Shown here in pieces: positions 33,130 to 47,120 of a DNA stretch of 64,000 nt (the stretch's first letter is position 1; each line of letters opens with the position of its first letter). The position numbers were made by a program, and so were the translations under genes. Source of the stretch: Adiantum capillus-veneris (taxonomy: Eukaryota > Streptophyta > Polypodiopsida > Polypodiales > Pteridaceae); contig CM043967.1 in NCBI GenBank assembly GCA_014529385.2, positions 13,514,001 to 13,578,000 on the forward strand. The letters run 5' to 3'. The notes under the pieces were generated by a model that was not told the origin of the DNA, did not search any database, and saw nothing but the letters and a program-made list of their open reading frames with translations.

Positions 33130-35170
33130 AATGTAGAGTGTTACTACTGCCATAAAAAAGGACTTCCTAACATTCATAGATGACTCCACTAGAAAGGTGT
33201 GGGTTTATCTCTTGAATCAGAAGAGCGACGTCTTTAGTGTCTTTCAGAATTTCTTAACATTGGTAGAGAACCAATTGGGTAGAAAGATTAAAGCTTTGCA
33301 CATTGATAATGGAGGCGAGTACATTTCCTCCGAGTTTATTCCTCCGAGTTTAAGGACTCCTATAGTAAAAGAGGCATTACAAGACAATTTACCACTCCTT
33401 ACACACCCGCACAAAATGGCGTGGCTGAAAGGATGAATAGAACCATTCAAAAATGGGTCACTCCTATGTATGGCCAACTTACCTCAACAATTTTGGGGAG
33501 AAGTTGTACGACGGTTTCTTACTTGATCAATCGGTCACCTAGTACACCACTAAAGTCCAAGGTTCCACAAGAGATGTGGATGGGCAAAGAGCCCAATTAT
33601 GATAGATTACATGTATTTGGGTGTGAGGCATTCTCACATGTGCCAAAAGGGCATATACAAAAGATGACCCCAAATCACACAAGTGCATCTTCATTGGATA
33701 TGGTGTAGACGGTGAGATGGGATGTCATATCTGGAACTCGGAATCAAACAAGGTCATACATAGCTCACATGTGATATTCAACGAGTCTAAGATGCATAAA
33801 AATCCATTGAAAGAAATTTGAGTATAAGTACGGTTTGAGGCTGTCTCCTCACTCCTAATTACACTGAATATTGGATGTGCTAATGATGTACCTTCCACTA
33901 GTACACACACACATGTTGCTCCAGAGAGAGCGGAATCCAAGAGCTAGGCACTTTGGACACCTACTCGTACATCTCGTGCACCTGAGTGTTTTGAGCTAGG
34001 ATTGGACTACTTGCTAGTCAATGATTGCAGTGAACCCACTTGCTACAGAGAGGCCATTCAAATGGATGATAGCATGAAGTGGGAAGAGGCTATTCAATCT
34101 GAGTATAACTTGATTGTAGCAAATGAAACTTGGTAATTGATAGAGTTACCTACAAGTAAATAGGGAGCCGTGCAAATGGGTGTACAAGAAGAAGTATATC
34201 ACAGATAATCCCAAGACTAAGCATAAGGCCAAATTGGTTGCTAAAGGGTACAAGCAAACAAAAGGCATGGATTTTGATGAAATCTTTTCTCCGATGGTCA
34301 AGATGACTACATTGTGTCTTGTGCTTGGTCTAGTAGCCATTGAGGACTTGGATTTGGTCCAAATGGATGTGAAGACAGTGTTTCTTCATGGGGATCTTGA
34401 AGAAGATGTTTACATGAAACAACCAGAGCGTTTTGCGATAAAGCCTGAGAAGCCAACAAGTGCAGAGCTAGTGTGTAGACTCAAGAAAGCTTTGTATGGA
34501 TTAAAGCAAGGCTCAAGGCAAGGCTCATTGTTTATTCATGGGGATCTTGAAGAAGATGTTTACATGAAACAACCAGAGCGTTTTGCGATAAAGCTTGAGA
34601 AGTCAACAAGTGCAGAGCTAGTGTGTAGACTCAAGAAAGATTTGTATGGATTAAAGCAAGGCTCAAGGCAATGGTACATCAAATATGATAAGTACATTCA
34701 GTCCTAGGGTTACATACGGATCCAAGAGGATCACTACTTGTACACAAAGAGGTTGAACAATGGTTCCCTCATCGATTTGATTTTGTACGTGGATGATATG
34801 CTCATAGCCGGGAAAACGATAGAGCGGCAATTTCTTGGAGGTCATGTATCCAAAATTGCACTTCGTCTTCCACCACTAAGGTAGAGTATGTTGCAGTTTC
34901 TAGTTCGAGTAAGAAAGCTGTGTGGTTATCTCGTCTAGTGGGATATTTTGGTATACACCAGACTCCATTGTTACATTGTGATAGTCAAAGTGAGATTGCA
35001 TTAGCAAAGAACCACGTGTTTCACTTAAAGTCAAAACACATAGAGGTCAAGTATCATGTGGGACGGGATATTTTGGCTAGCAAACGCATTGAGTTAGTCA
35101 AAGTTCACACGAATGAAAACCCAACAGATGCTCTAACAAAGAGCCTAGCCTCAAAGCCCCACATTTCATA
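33130..35170 (+). pseudogene. Ty1/copia pol remnant (element 1)
   Basis: Integrase core begins FIDDSTRKVWVYLL (about 33170), continues with HIDNGGEY and GVAERMNRTI, so the D,D,E residues are visible, then YLINRSPSTPLKSK. RT follows from about 34174 (KYITDNPKTKHKAKLVAKGY; VQMDVKTVFLHGDLEEDVYM), with LYVDDML near 34785, and RNase H ends at about 35170 (HCDSQSEIALAKNHVF; VHTNENPTDALTKSL). A 150-bp block in RT is duplicated in frame. The protease and pre-integrase domains are deleted and the parts are joined by frameshifts. Confidence 0.92.
34387..34686 (+). repeat. In-frame 150-bp tandem duplication inside RT
   Basis: CATGGGGATCTTGAAGAAGA starts at 34387 and at 34537. The repeat encodes HGDLEEDVYMKQPERFAIK through GLKQGSRQ twice and keeps one open frame. 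Confidence 0.95.
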
Positions 35171-35305
35171 GAGATGATGGGCGTACGGTGAAGCTACAGT
35201 CATGCTTCACAGCTTTGTACATTTGTACACGGCTTTGTACATTCGTACATAGTAGCCCCTACATTCTTTAGCCACTTGAACCACAATGGCTTTCAAGTGG
35301 GAGAT

Positions 35306-36055
35306 TGTTGGGTTTCAAGCCCGTGGCCGGTGGGCAACCACCCACTTATTCATTTGTTCATAAAGATATAAGGAGGATATGCCCCCTTTATTGATAGATA
35401 GACCAAACTCTCAAATTTGGGGTGTCATACCTCCATGCTTTATGGCATGATAACTATGACTCTTACAAATGCTTCTTCATCTCTCTTTTGTCAATCAGTG
35501 TGTGGATGCAAAAGAGATCAACTTGCTACCTAACTGGTCACTTCTTCTCATTCAACATCTTGCTAAATTCTCTTATCTGTAGAATCATGCTCCCCCATCC
35601 TCATAAAGGAATTCTCTAGATGTGTTGTGAACCATACTTGAGAAAATGAAACCCAGAAAGATCACCAGTGTAGAGGCTCAACCTCTACACACACACACAC
35701 ACATACAAAATCAATGAATAAGAAGATATATATTTTGAGAGAGAGAGGCAGGGGTGAGAGACTCATCATAACCATTCATTGATTACCAATTTTCTCATTC
35801 AAAATACAAAGGTCCAACCTTTAAAATGTCTTGGGATAGTGTCACACCTCTTCCCATCTGCATGGACAACAGTGCAATCATTGTTCACTAAAGTAATGTT
35901 CATGGCATAGGAAGGTGCACCCAAAACACCATGTAATGCACAAATGTGCTCTTCTTATCCATCCCATGTGATAGAGAGAAAATCTATAATTGTCCCTAGT
36001 TCAGGACTATGTATTTTCTTTGGAGCCTACTCCAATACAAAGCAAAGTTCCAACA
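35306..36055 (+). repeat. Copia element 1 3' LTR (right end tentative)
   Basis: Follows a TTTCAAGTGGGAGAT polypurine tract and starts TGTTGGGTTTCAAGC. The first ATTTG-rich part is typical of copia LTRs. A possible end, CCAACA (36050-36055), would be the inverted counterpart of TGTTGG. No 5' LTR is available to confirm. Confidence 0.55.
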
Positions 36056-36114
36056 TATTCCAATACAAGTTGAGCTACGCTCACACAACAAGGCCAAAAT
36101 ACAGCGATCATAAG

Positions 36115-37735
<1,621 letters not shown>

Positions 37736-39470
37736 CGATGTCACAATCCAAGAATAAACCCCTTCAGACACCGAAATGTTAGTACAGTGATATTTATTTA
37801 GGATATTGTACATCTTTCCTGGTACTTTGGGCTAGATATGGTCTAGTTCTAGACAAAGGTATTTTGTTTGCATTGTGACTAGCTATAAAGGAATTTTGCT
37901 CCTACTTGGTATGTTCTAATACCATTTTTTCATAGAAATCTGCCATTCTAACTAGATCTATGTAGACATGCACTCTAGTTGTGCATTTGTAAGTGATATC
38001 CCTAGTTCTAGCTTTATTATAAAACACACACCTATTCAGGAGATATTGGCGACAATTGGAAGGTGTGAATTTAAGGTAGACAATTCAAAAAATAAGCAAG
38101 TCTAAAGTACTTGCTAGAAACCAAGGTCTAAATACGTTCCATTTCCTCTTATTCATGTGTAGATAGCCAATAGTTTATGTGTAACTTCTTGTTTTCTATA
38201 GAGAAGGTTAGATCAACCATTTAAATGCACATTTTAATGATGGTAATGTTCCCAGACTTGGGAGTTTATTTACCTATCACCAATGTGAATTGTGTAACCA
38301 TTATCATTATAAAAAAAAAACAAAAACACCATATTAGTGAATTTGGGAATTTTTTATTTTTCACTTTAAAAACAAGCTTAAGATTTGACCACATGGCCGA
38401 ATCTTAGCCAAAGTTTTCACAGCATGGCTCCAAATATCTTTTCAAGTACGACCTTGTGGAAGGCTTTTGGTCTTCAAAAATAGTTTGATATTTGTCCATA
38501 TGGCCAAATCTTCAAGATATTGGTGATTCTAGAATTGATTGTAAAGTCTCAAACTCTCTAATATGGTGTTAAAAGAAAAGACAAAAACCAACTCTTGATC
38601 CTAAAAAATTTATGCCATCATGTTATTTGTTTCAGAGACAAAATGTCAAAAAAACACCAATAAGAATATCTTTATGAGGTCTCCATCAAGCCAACAATAT
38701 ATCCATGTATACAAGCTAGAAATAAAGGCAAAATCTTTACCATAAGATACCATTTTTTGTGTTCTCTAAATTATCAAACTTAAACTAGAACAACCTAGCT
38801 ATTGCTTTAGATTCTAAAGAGATTGTTTTTAGATCTTGGTTGTAGGTAAGCTAACATAGTATCAAAGTCAATATGTCATTCAGCACAACATAATGTTCAT
38901 GCATGAGGCAAGCATAACAATGTAGGTTAGATATTGATATTCACAACTAGTATCCTACAGTACATTAAGTGCGGCCAAGTTCACACACTTCACAATTCAA
39001 CAATTTTTCAAAAAGAAACATAATCAAATCATATTTGATGACAACTTACTAGTTCCCTGCAGTAAGTATTCACAGGGAAAATATTTCATAAGGGAGATCA
39101 TACTCTTCTTTTCATCTACCAACGGATCTGTATTAAGATGACAATTTGAAGATCTAACCAATATAATTGAATAGTTTAAGACAATATTTAAAAAACATGC
39201 TCAATAGTAGGGTAATTTAGGTCAAACATCTATATATCTCAGGAGGTAGCGTTGCCTACCTAGTTGGTTGAAGATGAATCCATCTCACAAATAGATGAGG
39301 TGATCGGTCACTTGAGAAATTGTAGTCTTTCGTGTATAGAATGGTTGGAGCAGTCCACAAGTGATCACATACATAGGTTTCAAGCTAGATGTATGTTTGT
39401 GATCCAATGGGCGTCAACGTTGTAGGGCATCACCTTCAAAAGAAACATTTGTGAAAGCGTGTGTACATGC

Positions 39471-39472
<2 letters not shown>
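37736..39472. other. No recognisable gene
   Basis: AT-rich DNA with stops in all frames. Nothing recognised. Confidence 0.5.
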
Positions 39473-39545
<73 letters not shown>

Positions 39546-39550
39546 CGTGC
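39473..39550. repeat. (GT)n microsatellite
   Basis: About 68 bp of GT followed by GCGTGCGTGC variants. Confidence 0.98.
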
Positions 39551-42432
39551 GTCCGTGCATGCACACTTGCCAATGTATGTGACTAGCGCAATGTGTATGT
39601 TTGTGGATGGTTTAAGCACGGTCAATAAGCGTACAACAAGGAAATTACAAGCATGGCTATATCGCATAGTGATGGTGATACAGTGCAAGAAGGGTGCAAT
39701 TGTTTGTGCCAGTGTTGTAGAACTTTATATACACAACAACATGTATTAGAGAAATGCATTCAATCCAGTAAGAGAGAGGCGTATGGTGGTAAAGTGGCAA
39801 GGCATGCACTCAGTGCATTAAAGCATAATCATATGGTTTTAAAGTGCTAGGGGTCTAGCTCATTTCTAATCAATCCCTAGGGGTCCTTCCCACAGTGCAT
39901 TGGTGCATTGTTACTGCATTGCTTCATGCAATGCCTATTCCATGATCCATGGTCTCACATGCTTAGAGTGATAATGCTAATAATTCGTTACTTCAAAGAT
40001 GAGAAATATCCATTAACTTCTCTATATCAGACTGTTCAAAACTAGATGTGTGTTCTTACACCGGATACCGTAGAGTCAATTCCTATCAAAATTTAATGAA
40101 CATCATATGTTATCGAGCTACAACTAATTCTACATATAAGGGATGATTAAGGCGGGTGTTTAAGGCTTTTGTTATCTCCATTAGTGATATATATCAACCC
40201 ATATATTTATGTATCATCAATACGCCATATGGGTAAAAAGTGTCATCCAATCTCAGCCTCCAAGAAATGCCAATTTTCACAAATGTTAGCTTTATATGTA
40301 TGAGTATGTATTTAGGGAAATATCCCTGTCATAAAGGCCAAGAGGCACAATTATAACAACTCTGTGCAAAATTATAACAACTCCGTTATATGGGTATGTG
40401 GAGGCATTTAAAGTGATCAAAATCTTTTGACTATCAAAACAAGTTCTCAGATGCTTTGTTAGTTGGGAATGTAAAGGAAAGTGTTGCATTACAAACCAAA
40501 TAACCGTACATTGGAAAGACAATTGATAACCATAGCATCTAATGTTGTACAACAAAGTACACAACATGGGTAGACCACATTAGAAGATAGCAATAGTGAA
40601 ATCTTCACCGAAAGTAGAAAGAGCATAACTGGTTGAGTCCTCTATACTCAGGGCTTCAAACCACTAGAAACTCCTCAGGGGTGTGATGTTGCCTGTGGAC
40701 TGGGTATTTTTAAAGACAAGAGTAATTTGCATCATATAATGTGGGCTAGTGAGTAGTATTTGGGGTTCTCAGGTTAGTAGCATGATGGTCAAGCCATTGT
40801 ATATTTATGCTTCTTATAATAATCATGGGTCAACCAACATAAAATGTGTGTGTGTGTGTGTGTGTGCACGCACGTGCGTAGGCAGAAGGACGCTCTCTTT
40901 GATTTGTCTTGTTATGCAAGGTAATTTGAGTCCAAATTTTGTTTGATAAGTTAGGGGTATAATATATATTTTAAATTGAAAATCATCTAAGCATAAAAAG
41001 GAGGATCTTATTTACCTTATACAATTTGTAAATATGGATTTTCATAGTTTTTTTGTTCACAGGTGGCATTCCCTTTTTCATATAGCAATTAAATCCCCTA
41101 GGAACTACCCATGAGAACTCAAATTAAAGAGGGGCCATTAATTTTGGGCACCAACTTAGTTTTAATAAAGTAAATAAATACTTGACTCCATCTTGGAGTT
41201 TGGGAGCTATCACTTTAGGACATTGATGTACAAGAATCTCCCTCTCCTTCTCTTATGCTATGATGTGTGCATTATCTTGTCTAAGTCTTGTTCTTTTATT
41301 TGCTTTCAACATCTTGACTAGGTTTATGTGCATGTGTGTCTTTGTGTGTGGAAAGCTTGAGGATTTTAGCACATGTTCTCTTAAATCTATCAAACAAATC
41401 TAGATCAAATCCATATGGGTCATTGCCAGATACTACAGAAAAAAAAAAACAATAAAATGCAAAAGTCAAAACACCTCCCGTTAGCAGTGTTAGAAAAAAA
41501 CCGGGGTACAATGTATTTTAACCAGCTAAAATCATAAAGTCCCGGTTAGATTTTGAGCTTGCCCTAAAGAAAACCGGCAAATTTACACAAGTTTTAGTGT
41601 AAATACCGGCAAAAGCTTCAAAATTTGACCTAAAAACCAGTAGAATTTCAAGTTTGCCCTTATTTTCTTCGGTTAGGAAAAATATAAGCTCTGCCCCTTA
41701 GTTGCATAGGTCCCCAAATAGGGCCAACCTCAACCATAACTTTAAAGAGTTTCAGGTATATGAAAATGACCAGTAGTTTTGGACTACCAAAGGTTAAAAA
41801 TACTCAAAGGAAATATATTTTGAGTAAATTTCAACTACCTACAAAGTATTCACTTCCTCTTTGGCCTTTTCTTTGAACTCTTAGTCATGGCAAACTTGAC
41901 AGAGCAATCCTCACAAAAAAATTTGAGAACAACACATAGAAAATGCACAATGAAGGACTAAATGAGCTCTAGAGGGGCTCACCATGGCGCTCACCTCTCC
42001 CTCCTTTTATATGGTTGGCAAGGTTACTCCCGGATATCACCTTCCTAAGGTCCATCATCACCACAATTTGCAGGTAGCTTGTAATGCTCACTTTGAGAGA
42101 GAGAGAGAGAGAGAGAGAGAGGGATTGAGAAGATAAGATCTTAATGTAATTGATAATAATGACTCTCTACAGCCAAGGCTTTAGAAGGCCCTAATTGCCC
42201 AAGAGAAGTCCCTTCTTTGTATGGTTGGTTGGGAGGGTCCTCATTAGATCTACTAGTGAACACAATGACATGCGCATGTGCATGTGTGTGTGTCTGTAAG
42301 CTATAAGAACCCAATCCAATGATGTGACAAATTTAAACTTGTTAAAGAGTCAAAACCACAGTTCAAAACATTATTTGTATGCATGTACAAAGTTTATACT
42401 TAATTTGAAAAGAGGGTGTCGTGAAAGTTCGC
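39551..42432. other. No recognisable gene
   Basis: No credible coding frame. Contains small (GT)n (about 40846-40867) and (GA)n (about 42092-42121) tracts and a polyA run near 41440. Confidence 0.5.
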
Positions 42433-42956
42433 AACCAAATTTTTTTCCATAATAGTCCACTAAGCAATCTCAGCACCACAACAACCTAATGTTCAAGAAG
42501 TGAGAACTATTATCTAGCACCATCACCCACCAAAACTTTTTATCACAACATATTTCCAGTAGTTTGGAAGGCAAGTAGGCGTCAATGCCCTCCCCTAGTT
42601 GTTATTGTTGCCACCTACACTAGGTGTTGCATAGCTAGTTTTATCTATGATGCAGTTGTATACAAGAAACACACTAGTAAATGCAAGAAGATAACCAAAT
42701 TTTTTTCCATAATAGTCCACTAAGCAATCTCAGCACCACAACAACCTGCTGTTCAAGAAGTGAGAACTATTATCTAGCACCATCATCCACCAAAACTCTT
42801 TATCACAACATAGTTCCAGTAGTTTGGAAGGCAAGTAAGTGTCAATGCCCTCCCCTAGTTGTTATTGTTGCCACCTTCACTAGGTGTTGCATATAAGCTA
42901 GTTTTACCTATGATGCAGTTGTATACAAGAAACACACTAGTAAATGCAAGAAGATA
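42433..42956. repeat. 260-bp tandem duplication (two copies)
   Basis: AACCAAATTTTTTTCCATAA begins at 42433 and at 42693. The copies differ by a handful of substitutions and small indels and both end in AGTAAATGCAAGAAGAT. Confidence 0.95.
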
Positions 42957-43070
42957 AATATAGACCTAGACAAGCTGGACCCAAAGTATAGATAAGTAAA
43001 CAACAACTTTGATTACCAAAAAAATTGACCTAGTTCCCACAAATAGGCCACAAGTTAAAATAAATAGTCA

Positions 43071-43224
43071 AGGAGAGTTGGCCTAGTGGTTAAGGGAAGG
43101 GGCTCTAAGTGTGCCCACTATGGTTCAACCTCTGTGACACACAAGAGTGGGTGTGTGGGTGGAATCCCATAAAACTAGCTGATGTGAAGCATTAGAGAGT
43201 TTTAAAAAATAAAATAAAATAAAA
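43071..43224 (+). mobile_element. tRNA-derived SINE
   Basis: Has a Pol III A box (TTGGCCTAGTGG, 43078-43089) and B box (GGTTCAACC, 43122-43130) at tRNA-like spacing, a unique body, and an A-rich tail of AAATAA units. Flanks AAAATAAATAGTCA (43057-43070) and AAAATAAAAGTCA (43216-43228) look like a target-site duplication. About 155 bp, within the usual plant SINE length. Confidence 0.8.
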
Positions 43225-43462
43225 GTCACTAGCAATGTCCCCAAAGTTAACATCATTTGGAACTAACTAAGCCTACAGACTCTTGCCAAATAAAAAGGAT
43301 ACTTGTAGAGAATAAAGCACCATTTTTTCTTAAAGGCTAAACCTATATTAGGGTGCCCATAGAGAATAGAATAGGGCATGGTAAACAGCATCTTATTGAA
43401 GCAAGATGTCTATTGAAATCAAAACCACTCTTTCTATAAACTATAGAGGAGAACATAGACTG

Positions 43463-43625
43463 CCGTAGATGTCATAGATTAAATAATTTTCACATTCCCG
43501 TAGATGTCATAGATTAAATAATTTTCACATTCCCTTAGATGTCATAGATTATCCTTCAGGTTCTTGTTAAATAATTTGGACATTAAATAATTTTCACATT
43601 CCCATAGATGTCATAGATTGGGCAG
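43463..43625. repeat. ~35-bp short tandem repeat
   Basis: TAGATGTCATAGATTAAATA with AATTTTCACATTCCC recurs at about 43464, 43500 and 43535, and after an interruption at 43604. Confidence 0.85.
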
Positions 43626-43639
43626 ACCTAATCCTTCAA

Positions 43640-44321
43640 GTTCTTTTAAACACATTAGAGCGAGAGATTCCCTCTCTCGCTTCCCAAATGCAAAAGTCTC
43701 AAAGTTCTTCGCAGTTCCCATGTCTGTAGCCTTCCTCTCTGTGAGCCGCTAGTCTGCACGTCAATGCCTTGCTCTACACGATCAGCCTCAGAATGGTGGC
43801 AAAATGCCCGCTCGTCTCGTCATGCCATTCTCCCCACCCCCCTCTCTCCCTGACTCTCTTCGTGCATTGCTACTTCGACCTCTAGCGGGCCACAAGATCG
43901 TCCGGCACGCACAGTGCATTGCAACTACCCTCACCTTCCACCTTGAACGTGATGGGCTGCTTCGGCCAAGAGAACTTTTGGAGCTACTTCTCTTTGGCTA
44001 CAACCAGGCTTGCACGGTTGAGCCTACTTCTACTCTAGCTCCCAGTTTGTCAATTGTCTCCCATGCATTGCATGCACCAGCCTTGCAACACCCAAGGCTA
44101 AACCGCTTGGGCGACTGACCTGCAGCCCGATCAATAAAAAAAAAAACATGTTTCCCCCTCGTCACGCCCGTGTCAACCTGGCCTTGAGCTTGAACACCAC
44201 CGCGAACCAATGCCCCTTTTCATCCACTGGACTACGACGTCGTCGACCTTGTTTGCACTGCTCCTCGCCTTCAGTTTCCATGCATTTGCAATAATCCCTG
44301 GCTGAACGCGACACCCATAAC

Positions 44322-44361
<40 letters not shown>

Positions 44362-45570
44362 GCGTCGTGGCCGACACAAATGGCATCCCTTTTTCTCTCT
44401 CCTCCGCGTGGCAGGTCGCAGCCTTTTCACTTCAAAGCGATGGAAGGGATCTCTGAAGATCCCCCTTAATTCACCAGCTTTGCAAAATTGAGGGGACATA
44501 TTCCTTCAAGTTCTTGTAAAAAAACTTGTCCCTTTGAAATTCTTTGCTTGCCATCGAGTCCTTGCTAGAAAAGAACACAGATGAGGATGTTCCATCACCG
44601 TCAGCACCTTGTGCAAATACCAATTTACAAGAACCCCATCATCTACTAATAAGATGTCAAAACAAAATATTCATAATGGCTTCAAAACAAAAATATTCAC
44701 TACATAAGTAGTGCAAGGACACTACATAGTAGTAGTAATACGGGTCCATTTGAAGTTTATTAATTAATTTGTCACGAGGATTCCATCCGTATAAACTTTT
44801 CTAAGCTTTTCTAATCTTACACAACGCCGAAGAGGTTATTCCCATGACCCATGGTCTGCCCCCACTAGCCATCGTCATCTTCCTTCACCTTGACACCCAA
44901 TTGTTGGTGCCCATCGTTGGGTTTCTCTCTCTCATCAGAGCAACACCATCTTGATTTTTGACAGGGTGGATCGGCACCCGGCTCAATTCAATCTTGATAG
45001 TGTAGGCAAAAAAAATAAACGCGTCTCTCTCCTCGCCTTCGTCGACCACATGACGGGTCTGCATAGTGTTCCACCTCGATCTTTGTTCGCATGAATGAAG
45101 GGTCATCCTTGGCCTTGCTCTGCATCCACTACCGCCCTGGCACAACAGGGCTCCCTGTCTATCTGCCTTACCTCTCACACACACCATTGCTCACCTACGA
45201 CGTCAACACATAAAGATTTTTGCATGGCTTTAATTTTGCTACTCTGTTGTCTCGTCTCAATGCAAAAAAGTCTCAGGGCTAGTCGCCGCGATGCAAGGGA
45301 ACTCGATAGCTCCTCTTTGCCCGCCACTCAAGAGCCCAATGCATTCCTGTAGCTCTAGAGTTCTCTCCTATCTTCCCACCCCCCCCCCCCCCCCCCCCCC
45401 TGCCCCCCTCGCCCATCCTGACACAAGGCTCGCCACCCTCCCTCTGCAGGGTGCTCGGCCCCTTCGGATCCCCTCGCTGCGCAAAACCACCTGCACATGG
45501 TTCCCTTCATACATAAGTGGCATCCCTTCCACCTGTCAAATCACGTCGCCATTGCAAGACAGCAACATGA

Positions 45571-45601
<31 letters not shown>

Positions 45602-46684
45602 TCGTAGCCCTCACCTATGCTCTACTCCATTGCAATGTGAGGATGCAGAAGACAAAAACAATCTTTTATCTCTCTGTGCTACTTCTGACGTGCTGTATCC
45701 CATGATCTCTTTCCCTCTCTTGAGTCGACCTGATGCGCCGCCCACACAATGAAAAAATCTATTCAGCGTCGCATTGCCAGCCACGGCTCCCGAGTCCCAT
45801 TTGCAATCAGCCTATAAAGCAAAAAAATATCCTCTTTCTCTTGTAGGTCCCGATGCATTCTATCTCTCTTCCACGTGGCATCATGTTGACCTTTTTCACC
45901 CTCAAAGACATTGGACGATTTGGATAGCCTCGGGATCCTACTTTTTCGCAATGTCGACATAACGCAAATCATGGCCTCACAAATTCCCAAAATGCCCTTC
46001 AAATTTTCAAATTTTCTAAAATATTCCAGTCGTCTCACACTCTCTCTCTCTCTTCCTTTCAAAAGTCTAAGAGGATCTACTGAGATTCCTACAAAACGAA
46101 ATGAAAAAAAGATTAGAGAGGGGCATATTAGTGCAATGACACTAAGAAAATGCTAAAGGGAAAATTATAAAAAAAAGGAAAACACAAATGTATATGATGT
46201 GCACTCCACCATCTCTTTTTATACGGAGATGAAATGTCTTTTGACTGTCATTTCCGACGACTTTTCATTTACATGGGGCTTTTCATTTTCTATACTTACC
46301 CTTCACGTATGCATTTGAAACGTTTTGAAAGAATTTTGTTTTCTCTAAGATTGGGGAGACCTAATAATAAGATGTCAAATTCTAACCACACTGTGAAAGG
46401 TTTTTGAGCAATAGATACATTTGGGTCGATGACCCTTTCATTAATTAATTAATGAATCGGATTTCCTTTGGCGCTAACATTTTGAATTCTCCTTGGTTCA
46501 TGTGTAGCGACGTGCTCGCCACTCACACTCGATAGAGGAGGCCCCTCCATCCACTGCCATGGCGACTTCGGCCCCTACCTCCATATCCAATCTTCCACTG
46601 CGTACATGTGATGCCCCCACCTCCACTGCATCACACAAGATAGCACTCTCTTTGCGCAAGGCCTTGAGTCTGCTGCCCACAATC

Positions 46685-46727
<43 letters not shown>

Positions 46728-47120
46728 CCCCTGGTTTCACTGCTCAGCCTCCCGCTAATAGAGTTGGGCAGCAAGGAGGTGGGCTTAGCACGATGACCAA
46801 AGGGCCATCGAGGGCTCTGTCGCAAAAGCTACCTCTGACCACCTCGGCCTTCGTCCATGCTCTGGTTTGTGGTTCCCTCCTACTTCCAGGAGTGTGGGTC
46901 ATCACTTCCCTTGCTTACTCACGTGCGTTCCTACTGCTCCTTCATCGTCCATTGCAGCTCGTGGCAGCTATCCACGATCATTTGCAGCGTGGCGAAAAAT
47001 CATTTTTCCAAATATACAAAATTATTGACACTAACACATGGAACCTTTCTCACTCTTCCTTTCTCTCTGTTCCCCTCCACGTGCCACCTTCCCTCCCTTT
47101 TCCCTCAAAGCTATAAGAGT
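43640..47120. other. Relatively GC-rich, pyrimidine-rich region, no assigned gene
   Basis: Base composition rises compared with the surrounding DNA and short open frames occur on both strands (for example 43804-44118 plus, which starts MPARLVMPFSPPPSLP and has a Leu-rich block LRPRELLELLLFGYNQ). I recognise no domain. Contains (CT)n at about 44324-44360, a 22-C run at 45379-45400, (AC)n at about 45572-45599 and (AG)n at about 46690-46724. Could be the decayed 5' part of genes or of a transposon. Confidence 0.35.
45379..45400. repeat. Poly-C run (22 C)
   Basis: C homopolymer, the complementary strand of the poly-G runs seen elsewhere. Confidence 0.97.

Noticed and set aside
43071-43145. Functional tRNA gene
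   Set aside because: A and B boxes are present but no cloverleaf or anticodon arm is credible; the A-rich tail and flanking duplication indicate a SINE.
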